In this document: positions 6,542 to 12,703 of the stretch, one piece after another | Layout of the letters: each line of letters begins with the position of its first letter | Position numbering within the stretch: the first letter of the stretch is position 1 | Origin: CAMLLJ01 sp035759585 | GTDB lineage: Bacteria; Gemmatimonadota; Gemmatimonadetes; Gemmatimonadales; GWC2-71-9 | Length of the DNA: 14,029 nucleotides | Assembly: GCA_035759585.1 (NCBI GenBank) | Contig: DASTUP010000107.1 | Span: forward strand, 1 to 14,029 | Reading direction: 5' to 3' | Made by a program: the position numbers and the translations under genes | Notes under the pieces: generated by a model | Seen by the model: only the letters and a program-made list of their open reading frames with translations | What the model was told of the DNA's origin: nothing | The model's database searches: none

Positions 6542-6887
6542 TGTGCTCGTGCTGCTCGCCGCGGAGGGGAACGTCTTTCCGGAGAACTGGGGATTGCCCC
6601 GGGCCGATGGTGCGGTACAGGGGTATGAGGCGGAATCGGCGCGGCTGGACCGTCTCGCGAAGACGAAGGCGCAGCTCATCGCGGAGCTGGAGCGCTCCTT
6701 CGACCACCTGCGCCGCTCTCTCGCCGGCATGAGCGACTCGGCGCGCGCGGCGGACGGCAAGACGTGGGGACTCGACATGAAGGTGGACGCCGGGATCACG
6801 ATGGCGCTGTCCGACATGCACGAGCACCTGGGGCAGCTCATCGCGTATGCGCGCATGAACGGGATCGTGCCGCCCTGGAGTCGATAG
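6336..6887 (+). CDS. Exported DinB-like protein
   Basis: The start ATG has AAGGAG at 6324-6329, 6 nt upstream. The 183-residue product begins with a Sec signal peptide (SAAVVVVAMVLPTAVHA, likely cleaved before QVQT). The mature part is a DinB-type four-helix bundle: HLADVAQLKEKFVALANAFPEDKYHWRP, then VRDVLVLLAAEGNVFPENWG, and the closing LSDMHEHLGQLIAYARMNGIVPP. The C-terminal His pair (162 and 164) is present. However, the helix that usually supplies the first metal His (SVxxVLxHxA) reads VLVLLAAEG, so the three-His site looks incomplete. DinB relatives include metal-dependent thiol transferases; this copy may be non-catalytic. It is downstream of the YCII and sigma genes on the same strand, and probably belongs to their regulon. 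Confidence 0.88.
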   Translation: MGHNVSWSAAVVVVAMVLPTAVHAQVQTLKEYHLADVAQLKEKFVALANAFPEDKYHWRPMEGTRSVRDVLVLLAAEGNVFPENWGLPRADGAVQGYEAESARLDRLAKTKAQLIAELERSFDHLRRSLAGMSDSARAADGKTWGLDMKVDAGITMALSDMHEHLGQLIAYARMNGIVPPWSR

Positions 6888-6921
6888 GCGGCGGCGAACG
6901 CGGCGCTCCGGCAGACAAAGC

Positions 6922-6954
6922 GCGAGTCGGGTAACAGCGGTTCGCCCGACTCGC
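6922..6954. terminator. Bidirectional hairpin between convergent genes
   Basis: GCGAGTCGGG (6922-6931) and CCCGACTCGC (6945-6954) form a perfect 10-bp stem with a 13-nt loop, followed by TTT and preceded by AAAG. It lies between two convergent stops, at 6887 and 6964. The U tract is short, so intrinsic termination may be partial in both directions. Confidence 0.65.
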
Positions 6955-6963
6955 TTTCGCCGC

Positions 6964-7488
6964 TCAGCTCGCCGGCGGCACTGGTGTCATCTGCTGCCCC
7001 ACGATCCGCCACTCCCCGCCCCGATTCACCAGGATCCACCGCACCTGCGACAGGAGTAATCCGGCGCTCGTTGCCCGCAAACCGGGAGCGAGCGCCGTGA
7101 AGCCGGTATATGCGAGCGAGAGATCCACCATCGCCACGGTGCCCGTCAGGAAGACGATCCGGTGGATGGTCGCGTCGAGCGAGCTCTGCGCGCCGGGGCC
7201 GGCGAAGAGGCCCGCGTGCTGGGCCTGCACCGTCGCCCGGCCGGAGACGTGGAATCCGGTGGGCTGGATGAAGCTCACCTCGTCAGCATAGAGGGCGCCG
7301 TATGCGGCGGCATCCTTCGCGGCCCAGGCGGCTTCGACGGCGGCCGCGACCGCGGCGATCTCCGCGTCGCCGCCCGCCGGCTGGGCCGACAGTGACGGCT
7401 GCTCGGCCGCCGCGGGAGCGAAGGGGTCATCGTTGCTGCAGGCCCCGACGGCCGTCACGAGCAACAGGAACGGAATCAGTCTCGGCAT
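6964..7488 (-). CDS. DUF4440/SnoaL-like lipoprotein
   Basis: The 174-residue protein starts at ATG 7488, with GGAGA about 8 nt upstream. The N-terminus is a lipoprotein signal, MPRLIPFLLLVTAVGAC, with lipobox VGAC (Cys17). After a low-complexity linker comes an NTF2-like fold of the DUF4440/SgcJ type: IAAVAAAVEAAWAAKDAAAYGALYADEVSFIQPTG, HVSGRATV, a strand pair with TIHRIVFLTGTVAMVDLSL, and QVRWILVNRGGEWRIVGQQMTPV at the end. Family members bind small hydrophobic ligands or act as hydrolase- or isomerase-like folds; no catalytic assignment is possible here. The frame stays open far upstream, but that stretch is antisense to the sigma gene and lacks a start signal. It is divergent from the sigma-kinase operon. 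Confidence 0.87.
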   Translation of the reverse strand: MPRLIPFLLLVTAVGACSNDDPFAPAAAEQPSLSAQPAGGDAEIAAVAAAVEAAWAAKDAAAYGALYADEVSFIQPTGFHVSGRATVQAQHAGLFAGPGAQSSLDATIHRIVFLTGTVAMVDLSLAYTGFTALAPGLRATSAGLLLSQVRWILVNRGGEWRIVGQQMTPVPPAS

Positions 7489-7516
7489 GGCTTGGGTCTC
7501 CGGAAATCGGGTTCGC

Positions 7517-7538
7517 GGGGAGCGGCACGTGCCTCCCC
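7517..7538. promoter_or_regulatory. Dyad in the divergent DUF4440 / sigma intergenic region
   Basis: GGCACGTGCC (7524-7533) is a perfect 10-bp palindrome. It is nested in GGGGAG (7517-7522) and CTCCCC (7533-7538) arms offset by one base. It lies 29 nt upstream of the DUF4440 ATG. It could be an operator serving one or both divergent genes, but GC-rich chance dyads are common. Confidence 0.3.
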
Positions 7539-7581
7539 TGTCCCCTTGGCGGAAACCGATGCCGGAACGGCTCACGCGCCG

Positions 7582-7587
7582 TATACT
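7582..7587 (+). promoter_or_regulatory. -10 box of the sigma-kinase operon
   Basis: TATACT ends 9 nt before the ATG at 7597. No Shine-Dalgarno sequence and no clear -35 box were found at 16-18 nt. The expected transcript would have a leader of about 0-3 nt. Confidence 0.45.
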
Positions 7588-7596
7588 GGACTCAGC

Positions 7597-8199
7597 ATGT
7601 CCGAGCCTTCCGATATCTCCCGCCTGCTCGCCCGGTGGTCGGAGGGGAACCCCGAAGCCCTCGCCGACCTGATGCCGCTCGTGTACGGCCGGCTCCTCAA
7701 GCTCGCGCGCCAGCGCCGGCGCGGCGAGCCGGCCGAGGCGTCGCTCAACACCTCTGCGCTGGTCCACGAGGCGTACCTCCGGCTCGCGGAAGGGGGCGAG
7801 GTCACCGTCCGCGACCGGAACCAGTTCCTGGCACTCGCTTCCCACGTCATGCGGAACCTCCTGGTGGACCATGCGCGGGCCCGGCGCGCCGCAAAGCGCG
7901 GCGGCGGCGTGACGCCGCTCGAACTGACCGAGGCGACGCTGCTGCGGGACGACCAGCTCGACCCCATCGGCGATCTCGACGAAGCGCTCACGCGCCTCGA
8001 GCAGCTGGAGCCGCGGCAGGCGCGGATGATCGAGCAGCGGTTTTTCGGGGGGCTCTCGCTCGAGGAAGTCGCGGCCGCCGCCGGCGTGTCGCTCGCGACG
8101 GTGAAGCGCGAGCTCCGCTCCGCGCGGGCGTGGCTCGCGATGGAGCTGGGCGATCGCAGTCCGGGAGAACCGGGACATGGATCCAGCGCGCTGGCGTGA
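7597..8199 (+). CDS. ECF sigma factor (TIGR02999 type), kinase-associated
   Basis: The 200-residue protein matches the TIGR02999 ECF subfamily: SRLLARWSEGNPEALADLMPLVYGRLLKLARQR, LNTSALVHEAYLRLAEG and RDRNQFLALASHVMRNLLVDHARARRAAKRGGG for region 2 (about 8-105), then region 4 at about 126-182 with IEQRFFGGLSLEEVAAAAGVSLATVKRELRSARAWL. The acidic DAED stretch at the start of region 2.2 is replaced by L50-N-T-S53. In phosphorylation-controlled ECFs (the ECF43/EcfP type), a missing DAED is compensated by phosphothreonine. The stop lies 23 nt inside the following Ser/Thr kinase gene, so the two are coupled. There is no anti-sigma gene nearby. Confidence 0.93.
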   Translation: MSEPSDISRLLARWSEGNPEALADLMPLVYGRLLKLARQRRRGEPAEASLNTSALVHEAYLRLAEGGEVTVRDRNQFLALASHVMRNLLVDHARARRAAKRGGGVTPLELTEATLLRDDQLDPIGDLDEALTRLEQLEPRQARMIEQRFFGGLSLEEVAAAAGVSLATVKRELRSARAWLAMELGDRSPGEPGHGSSALA

Positions 8200-10618
8200 G
8201 GTCTGCGACCTCTTCGATGCGCTCGTCGAGCTTCCGGCGGGCGAGCGCGAGCGGCGCCTGGCGGGCATCGGTTCGACCGATCCCGGGCTCCGGGACGATG
8301 TCGCCCGGTTGATCGACGCCGACCGCGCCGCCGATGCACGGCTCGCGCGCGTCACCGAGGCGTTGCCGAGCGACTCGGCGTCGTATCCGCGCGCTGACCG
8401 CCCGAGCATCACGTCCCCTCCGGATCCGATCGGCATGCACGGTCGCATGGTCGCGCATTTTCGCGTGCTCGACCTCATCGGCGTTGGCGGCATGGGGGCC
8501 GTCTACCGCGCCGAGGATACGCGGCTCGGCCGCATCGTGGCCCTCAAGCTTCCGCTGCCGGCGCAGCTGCTCGACGCCTCCGGGCGATCGCGCTTCCTGC
8601 GCGAGGCGCGCGCGGTCGCGGCGCTCGACCACCCCAACGTCTGCGACGTCCACGAGGTGGGCGAGAGCGGCGAGGGCCAGCTGTTCCTCGCCATGCCTCA
8701 CTACGGCGGAGAGACGCTGAAGGAGCGGCTGGCGCGCGAGGGTGCGCTCGGGGAGGACGCCGCGGCCGGGATCGCGCGACAGGTCGCCGCCGGTCTTGCG
8801 GCGGCGCATCGCGCCGGGATCGTGCATCGCGATCTCAAGCCGGGAAACGTGATGGTCCTCCCCGACGACTCGGTGAGAATCCTCGACTTCGGCCTGGCGA
8901 AGCAGAGCGGTGCCTCACTCACCACGGCGGGCGATCGGCTCGGCACCGTGTCCTACATGGCGCCCGAGCAGATCCGCGGCGACTCCGTGGACGCGCGCGC
9001 CGACCTCTGGGCGCTCGGCGTGATGATGTACGAGATGCTCACCGGCAGCCGGCCGTTCGCCGGCGCTTCCGATCTCGCGGTGGCGCACGCCATCCTGCAC
9101 GACGCCCCCTCGTCGCCGTCGCGCGGGCGCAACGTATCGCCCGCCCTGGCGGACCTGGTGCTCCGGCTCCTGGTGCGCGATCCGGGGCGGCGGGTGGCGT
9201 CCGCCGATGCGGTGAGCGCGGAGCTCGCACCGGGCTCGCTCGCCTCGCAGCGCGGTATCCGACGCGCGATGGCTCGCCGATCCGGCGGCATCGCGCGCGC
9301 GGTGCGCAATCGTCCCGGGCGGGTACTCGCTTTCATCGGCGTCGCTGCGGTGGCGCTCATCCTCGTGCTCATTCCCCGCGCGCGGAGCGACGATACGGGC
9401 GGCACGGCGGACCCGGTGGCGCACGACCTCTACCTGAGGGGACGTGACTACGAAGGGCGTGGCATGAGCGAGGCAGACCTGCGGAACGCCGGCGACATGT
9501 ATCGCCGAGCGATTGCCCGGGACAGCGGATACGCACTGGCCCGCGCACGTTACGCGATCACCCAACTGCTCCTCATCGGCACGAGCCCTTCGCCCGACGA
9601 GCTCGAGCGGCCCGCCGCGCATGCGCGCGCGGCACTCGCGCGGGCGCCGGACCTGGGCGACGCGCACGTGGCGATGGGCCGGTACTGGCTCGCGCGAGGC
9701 GAGCCGGAGCGGGCACTCGACGCCTTCCGCACGGCGCGCGCACGGCTTCGGGAGAGCGTCGAAGTGTCGCTCGGCATTGCCGAGGTGCACCTCGGCGCCG
9801 GCCGCTGGCGCGAGGCGGTCGCGGCGCTGGAAGACGCGCGCAAGCTCGCGCCGCGCGACCTCACCACGGTTCGACTGCTCGGGTACACCTATTCGCGGCT
9901 CAGGGAGTACGAGCGGGCGGCGGCAGCCTGGGAGGTCGTCACGTCGCTTGCACCGGACGATTACGTCTCGCTGCTGATCAAGGGGTACATCCACATCCGG
10001 TGGCGCGGGAGCGCCGACACGCTGGCGGCCGTGCTGCGCCGGATCCCGCCCGACTGGGATGCCGGCGGGATGAAGACCTTTGCAGCCGTGGCAGCTGCGC
10101 GCATCGCCCGCGCGCCTGCGGCCGCGCTTGCGGCCATCGATTCCGCGCGATGGCTGGTGAGCTCGGACCTGTACACCTGGCGGCCGATCTACCTGCTCCG
10201 CGCACAGGTCTACGACGACCTCGGTGACAGTGCATCCGCGCGCGCGTGGTATAAGCGGACAGAGGAGCTGGTGGAAGATTCACTCGCGGTGCGGCCCGGG
10301 GATCCACGGCTGCACATCGCGCAGGGGTGGGCGTACGCCGGACTGGGACGCCAGCGCGAGGCGGTCGCCGCGGCGCGGCGCGCGATGGGGCTCGTGCCTG
10401 CAGAATCCAACGTCTTCAACGCGCTGCCGATGAAGGGGGCGGCTGCGGAAGTCTTCGCGCGGGCCGGCGCGGCGGACGAGGCCCTGGCGCTGCTCGACAC
10501 GCTGCTCGCCTTGCCGGCCGGCCGGGAGGCATCCGTCGCGCTCCTCGGCGTCGACCCGACGTGGAACCCGATCCGATCGGATCCGCGATTCGAGGCGATG
10601 CTCGTGCGGCACCGCTAG
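8177..10618 (+). CDS. Membrane Ser/Thr protein kinase with C-terminal TPR repeats
   Basis: The 813-residue protein begins with an about 90-residue helical region (MDPARWREVCDLFDALVEL) often seen before kinases in this phylum. The Hanks-type kinase domain spans about 95-350: Gly loop IGVGGMGAVY (101-110), Lys124 in VALKL, Glu143, catalytic loop HRDLKPGN (217-224, Asp219), DFG at 237-239, and APE at 262-264, all intact. One membrane helix (about 383-400, VLAFIGVAAVALILVLI) follows. The C-terminal 410 residues carry TPR-like repeats (for example GEPERALDAFRTARARL and GRWREAVAALEDARKLAP), presumably outside the membrane as a sensor or scaffold, and end with the common NPIRSDPRFEAML motif. Its likely substrate is the sigma factor encoded by the overlapping upstream gene (inference). 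Confidence 0.95.
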   Translation: MDPARWREVCDLFDALVELPAGERERRLAGIGSTDPGLRDDVARLIDADRAADARLARVTEALPSDSASYPRADRPSITSPPDPIGMHGRMVAHFRVLDLIGVGGMGAVYRAEDTRLGRIVALKLPLPAQLLDASGRSRFLREARAVAALDHPNVCDVHEVGESGEGQLFLAMPHYGGETLKERLAREGALGEDAAAGIARQVAAGLAAAHRAGIVHRDLKPGNVMVLPDDSVRILDFGLAKQSGASLTTAGDRLGTVSYMAPEQIRGDSVDARADLWALGVMMYEMLTGSRPFAGASDLAVAHAILHDAPSSPSRGRNVSPALADLVLRLLVRDPGRRVASADAVSAELAPGSLASQRGIRRAMARRSGGIARAVRNRPGRVLAFIGVAAVALILVLIPRARSDDTGGTADPVAHDLYLRGRDYEGRGMSEADLRNAGDMYRRAIARDSGYALARARYAITQLLLIGTSPSPDELERPAAHARAALARAPDLGDAHVAMGRYWLARGEPERALDAFRTARARLRESVEVSLGIAEVHLGAGRWREAVAALEDARKLAPRDLTTVRLLGYTYSRLREYERAAAAWEVVTSLAPDDYVSLLIKGYIHIRWRGSADTLAAVLRRIPPDWDAGGMKTFAAVAAARIARAPAAALAAIDSARWLVSSDLYTWRPIYLLRAQVYDDLGDSASARAWYKRTEELVEDSLAVRPGDPRLHIAQGWAYAGLGRQREAVAAARRAMGLVPAESNVFNALPMKGAAAEVFARAGAADEALALLDTLLALPAGREASVALLGVDPTWNPIRSDPRFEAMLVRHR

Positions 10619-11859
10619 CGCGCCGCCTCGAGCATCGCGTCGATCATCGGACGGAGCGTACCAGGAACGCGGTCGCCGAAGACGTTCCACGCATTCACGA
10701 CACCGACCATCCGCTGCTGCGGCAGCACGACCAGAAACTGCCCGCCGAAGCCGTTGCCCGCCCATACCTCCACGTCCCCGCGATCGTACCGCCACCACTG
10801 GTAGCCGTAGCCCGGTGAAGTCGTATCGGGCCTGATGTGCTGCACTTGCCGCCCTGTTGCCTCGCGGGCCCAGCCGGCGGGGAGGATGCGCTTCCCGCGC
10901 CAGACACCGTCGTCGAGGTAGAGCTGGCCGATCTTCGCGAGGTCGGTGGCGTCGAGGTAGAGGCCGCCCTCGGTGTCCGGGTGGCCGGTCGGGGTGAGCT
11001 TCCAGTGGTAGCTCCCGATGCCGAGCGGTCCGAAGAGGTACTTCTCGGCGTACTTTTCCGCCGACATGCCGGTGGTGCTCCGCAGGATCTCCGACATCAG
11101 CATGCTGCCGCCGCTGTTGTACGCCCACTTCGTGCCGGGCGCCGCGTCCATCGGCTGGCTCAGCGTGAAGCGGATCCAGTCGCGGCTGCCCTCGAGCAGG
11201 AGCGTGGTGTTGGTCGAGTCGAGCGGGCGATCGCTCTCGTGCCACTCGATGCCGCTCCGCATGGTGAGGAGGTCGGCGAGCGTCGCCTGGCGGAGGCGCG
11301 GATCCACGCCGCTCAGGTCATAGGCGCCGAAGAAGGAGAGGAGCGGGGTGTCGAATCTCCCGATCTCACCGCGCGCCTGCGCGATGCCGATCAGGGTGGC
11401 GGTGACCGACTTCGTCACCGACTGCAGGGTGTGGAGGTCGCCGCCCTGCCACCAGGGGTGAAACCGGGGGTGGAGGTAATTGTACTGATGCAGCGACGCG
11501 GAGTCGGGGCACGACCCGGCGCCGCAGCCGATCGCGCTCACCTTGCCGCGGCTGATCGTTTCGTAATCGCGCGGGAACCGTTCGTCGAGGACGACTCGGC
11601 CCTCGTGCATGATGACGAGGTGGTCGGCGTTGCCGAACTCGCCGCTCCGGAGCCGCGCCGCGAACTGTTCGAGGGGCGCGAGATCCAGCGCGGTGGATAC
11701 AGCCGCCGTGTCGGGCCCAGCCACCGCGTCGCGGGGACCGGCCCCATCGCGCGCGGTCGTCGCGGGCGACGCACAGGCAAGGAGTGCGACGACGGCCCCG
11801 ACCAGCGGCGCCGGCCGGCAGAAACGAAGACGCGCGATCGGATGCACGACCTGGCTCAT
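10615..11859 (-). CDS. Serine hydrolase lipoprotein, beta-lactamase/penicillin-binding fold
   Basis: The 414-residue protein has a lipoprotein signal with lipobox LLAC (Cys29). It shows the class C beta-lactamase-type catalytic motifs: SxxK as SVTK (Ser147, Lys150), the YNS motif at Tyr247-Asn248-Ser249, and GNG (368-370) at the usual KTG/HxG position. Conserved surroundings include LLTMRSGIEWHE, PGTKWAYNSGGSMLMSEIL, YLFGPLGIGSYHWKLTPTGHPDTEGGLYLDATDLAKIGQLYL and GYGYQWWRY. These are typical of the EstB/6-aminohexanoate-dimer-hydrolase-like esterases rather than true beta-lactamases. The ATG at 11859 has AGGG about 5 nt upstream. It is convergent with the kinase gene and shares the CTAG stop. 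The physiological substrate is unknown. Confidence 0.92.
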   Translation of the reverse strand: MSQVVHPIARLRFCRPAPLVGAVVALLACASPATTARDGAGPRDAVAGPDTAAVSTALDLAPLEQFAARLRSGEFGNADHLVIMHEGRVVLDERFPRDYETISRGKVSAIGCGAGSCPDSASLHQYNYLHPRFHPWWQGGDLHTLQSVTKSVTATLIGIAQARGEIGRFDTPLLSFFGAYDLSGVDPRLRQATLADLLTMRSGIEWHESDRPLDSTNTTLLLEGSRDWIRFTLSQPMDAAPGTKWAYNSGGSMLMSEILRSTTGMSAEKYAEKYLFGPLGIGSYHWKLTPTGHPDTEGGLYLDATDLAKIGQLYLDDGVWRGKRILPAGWAREATGRQVQHIRPDTTSPGYGYQWWRYDRGDVEVWAGNGFGGQFLVVLPQQRMVGVVNAWNVFGDRVPGTLRPMIDAMLEAAR

Positions 11860-11886
11860 GCGTCCCTCATGAACTGTTGTTGATCA

Positions 11887-12016
11887 ACCACGAAGGCAAG
11901 AAGGGCGCAAAGGGGTCCGTGGCCAATTTGGCATCGACAAAAATCACAAACCGTTGAACGTGCTGTTGGTGCTAGTCGGGCGATGAAGCCCTTTGCGCCC
12001 TTCTTGCCTTCGTGGT
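11887..12016. repeat. Element with perfect 28-bp terminal inverted repeats
   Basis: The left arm (11887-11914, starting ACCACGAAGGCAAG) and the right arm (11989-12016, ending CTTGCCTTCGTGGT) are exact reverse complements over 28 bp, with a 74-nt, less GC-rich interior. As RNA it would fold into a long hairpin. No flanking direct repeat and no coding frame was found. The arms resemble CTTCGTGG-type intergenic repeats that, from memory, recur in unrelated bacterial genomes. Together with 12037-12070 it fills most of the 253-bp gap between two minus-strand genes. Confidence 0.85.
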
Positions 12017-12036
12017 GAAAAGGACAAAACGCCTTT

Positions 12037-12070
12037 CTCTGAGCCCTCTGCGCCCTCTGCGGCTCTGCGG
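12037..12070 (+). repeat. Short tandem repeat of CTCTGCG units
   Basis: Four successive units, CTCTGAGCC, CTCTGCGCC, CTCTGCGG and CTCTGCGG, are followed by TTACCC. The pattern is close to the arms of the neighbouring inverted repeat (C-rich, GCG-centred) and lies 20 nt from it. No coding role is visible. Confidence 0.7.
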
Positions 12071-12112
12071 TTACCCTGAGCCCGCCCGCCCCGGAAGCTC
12101 CTGCGTGACCAC

Positions 12113-12616
12113 TTACATCCCGAACGGCGGCTCGTCCGCGGTCGGGCCGTAGACCGACGGGAGCGGGATGCCGTTGAGGCGCAGGTAGACCGTGAGCTGG
12201 CCGCGGTGGTGATACGAGTGGTTCAGCAGCACCATCCGGAGCGCCGTCCCGCGGGGCATCGACAGCGCGACTTTCTCGCCGCGCATCACGTTCCAGGGAA
12301 TGCCCAGGTCGGCGTCGGACATCCTCCCGAGCTCCGCGCGGGCGTATTCCATCGCCGAGTCGAACGTCTCGAGAAGCGCCTCCGCGCTGGCCGGCGGCAT
12401 CGTCGGCGGGAGTGCTCCGGGATCGAAGCTTCCCTGGAGTACCGCAAACACGATGTTGCGCGGGAGTCCCGCGAGATGGTTGGCGAGCTGTCCCATCGAC
12501 ATCGAGCGCTCGTGCGGGCGCCAGGCGAACTTGTCCGCGGGGACGCGCGCGAGGACGCGGCGGGTGGCGGGGGCTTCCTGCTCGAGCTCCTGCAGCAGCT
12601 CCTGCACTGTGGCCAT
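12113..12616 (-). CDS. DinB-family protein (putative metal-dependent, three-His site)
   Basis: The 167-residue protein is a full DinB/DUF664-type domain. It opens with ELLQELEQEAPATRRVLARVPADKFAWRPHERSMSMGQLANHLAGLPRNIV, which carries His47. It closes with MVLLNHSYHHRGQLTVYLRLNGIPLPSVYGPTADE, where His133 and His137 complete the typical metal site. This contrasts with the exported DinB-like protein elsewhere in the window. Relatives use bacillithiol, mycothiol or other thiols, or have unknown roles. The ATG at 12616 has GGGAG 6 nt upstream. No signal peptide; cytoplasmic. It is divergent from the aminotransferase gene over 87 bp and has the repeat-rich gap downstream. Confidence 0.92.
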   Translation of the reverse strand: MATVQELLQELEQEAPATRRVLARVPADKFAWRPHERSMSMGQLANHLAGLPRNIVFAVLQGSFDPGALPPTMPPASAEALLETFDSAMEYARAELGRMSDADLGIPWNVMRGEKVALSMPRGTALRMVLLNHSYHHRGQLTVYLRLNGIPLPSVYGPTADEPPFGM

Positions 12617-12686
12617 CTGGAACTCCCTGGTGAAGTGTCGTCGTGATACCCGGCGGCACCGATCGCTCGCGCCGAGACAACCGGCC

Positions 12687-12695
12687 TGATAGAAT
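12687..12695 (+). promoter_or_regulatory. Extended -10 promoter of the aminotransferase gene
   Basis: TGATAGAAT matches the extended -10 consensus TGnTATAAT with one mismatch, and ends 8 nt before the ATG at 12704. No Shine-Dalgarno sequence lies between, so a leaderless or nearly leaderless mRNA is expected. No -35 box was recognised, as is usual for extended -10 promoters. Confidence 0.55.
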
Positions 12696-12703
12696 CCTGA
12701 CCC

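Noticed and set aside
7546..7587. TTGGCG at 7546 as the -35 partner of TATACT at 7582, or GGAAC at 7564 as an ECF-type -35
   Set aside because: The spacers are 30 nt and about 12 nt, outside the usual ranges for either promoter class.
7489..8493. N-terminal extension of the DUF4440 frame to 509 residues
   Set aside because: The extra 335 codons are antisense to the sigma and kinase genes; the lipoprotein signal peptide and ribosome-binding sequence place the start at 7488.
10615..11859. True beta-lactamase (antibiotic resistance)
   Set aside because: SxxK and Tyr-Asn motifs are shared by the whole fold; the surrounding segments and the GNG in place of KTG fit esterase-like serine hydrolases, so a resistance role is not supported.
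11856..11870. Four-codon upstream frame (Met-Arg-Asp-Ala-stop) overlapping the serine hydrolase ATG as ATGA
   Set aside because: It could be a coupling mini-frame, but it has no ribosome-binding sequence of its own and such short frames arise easily by chance.
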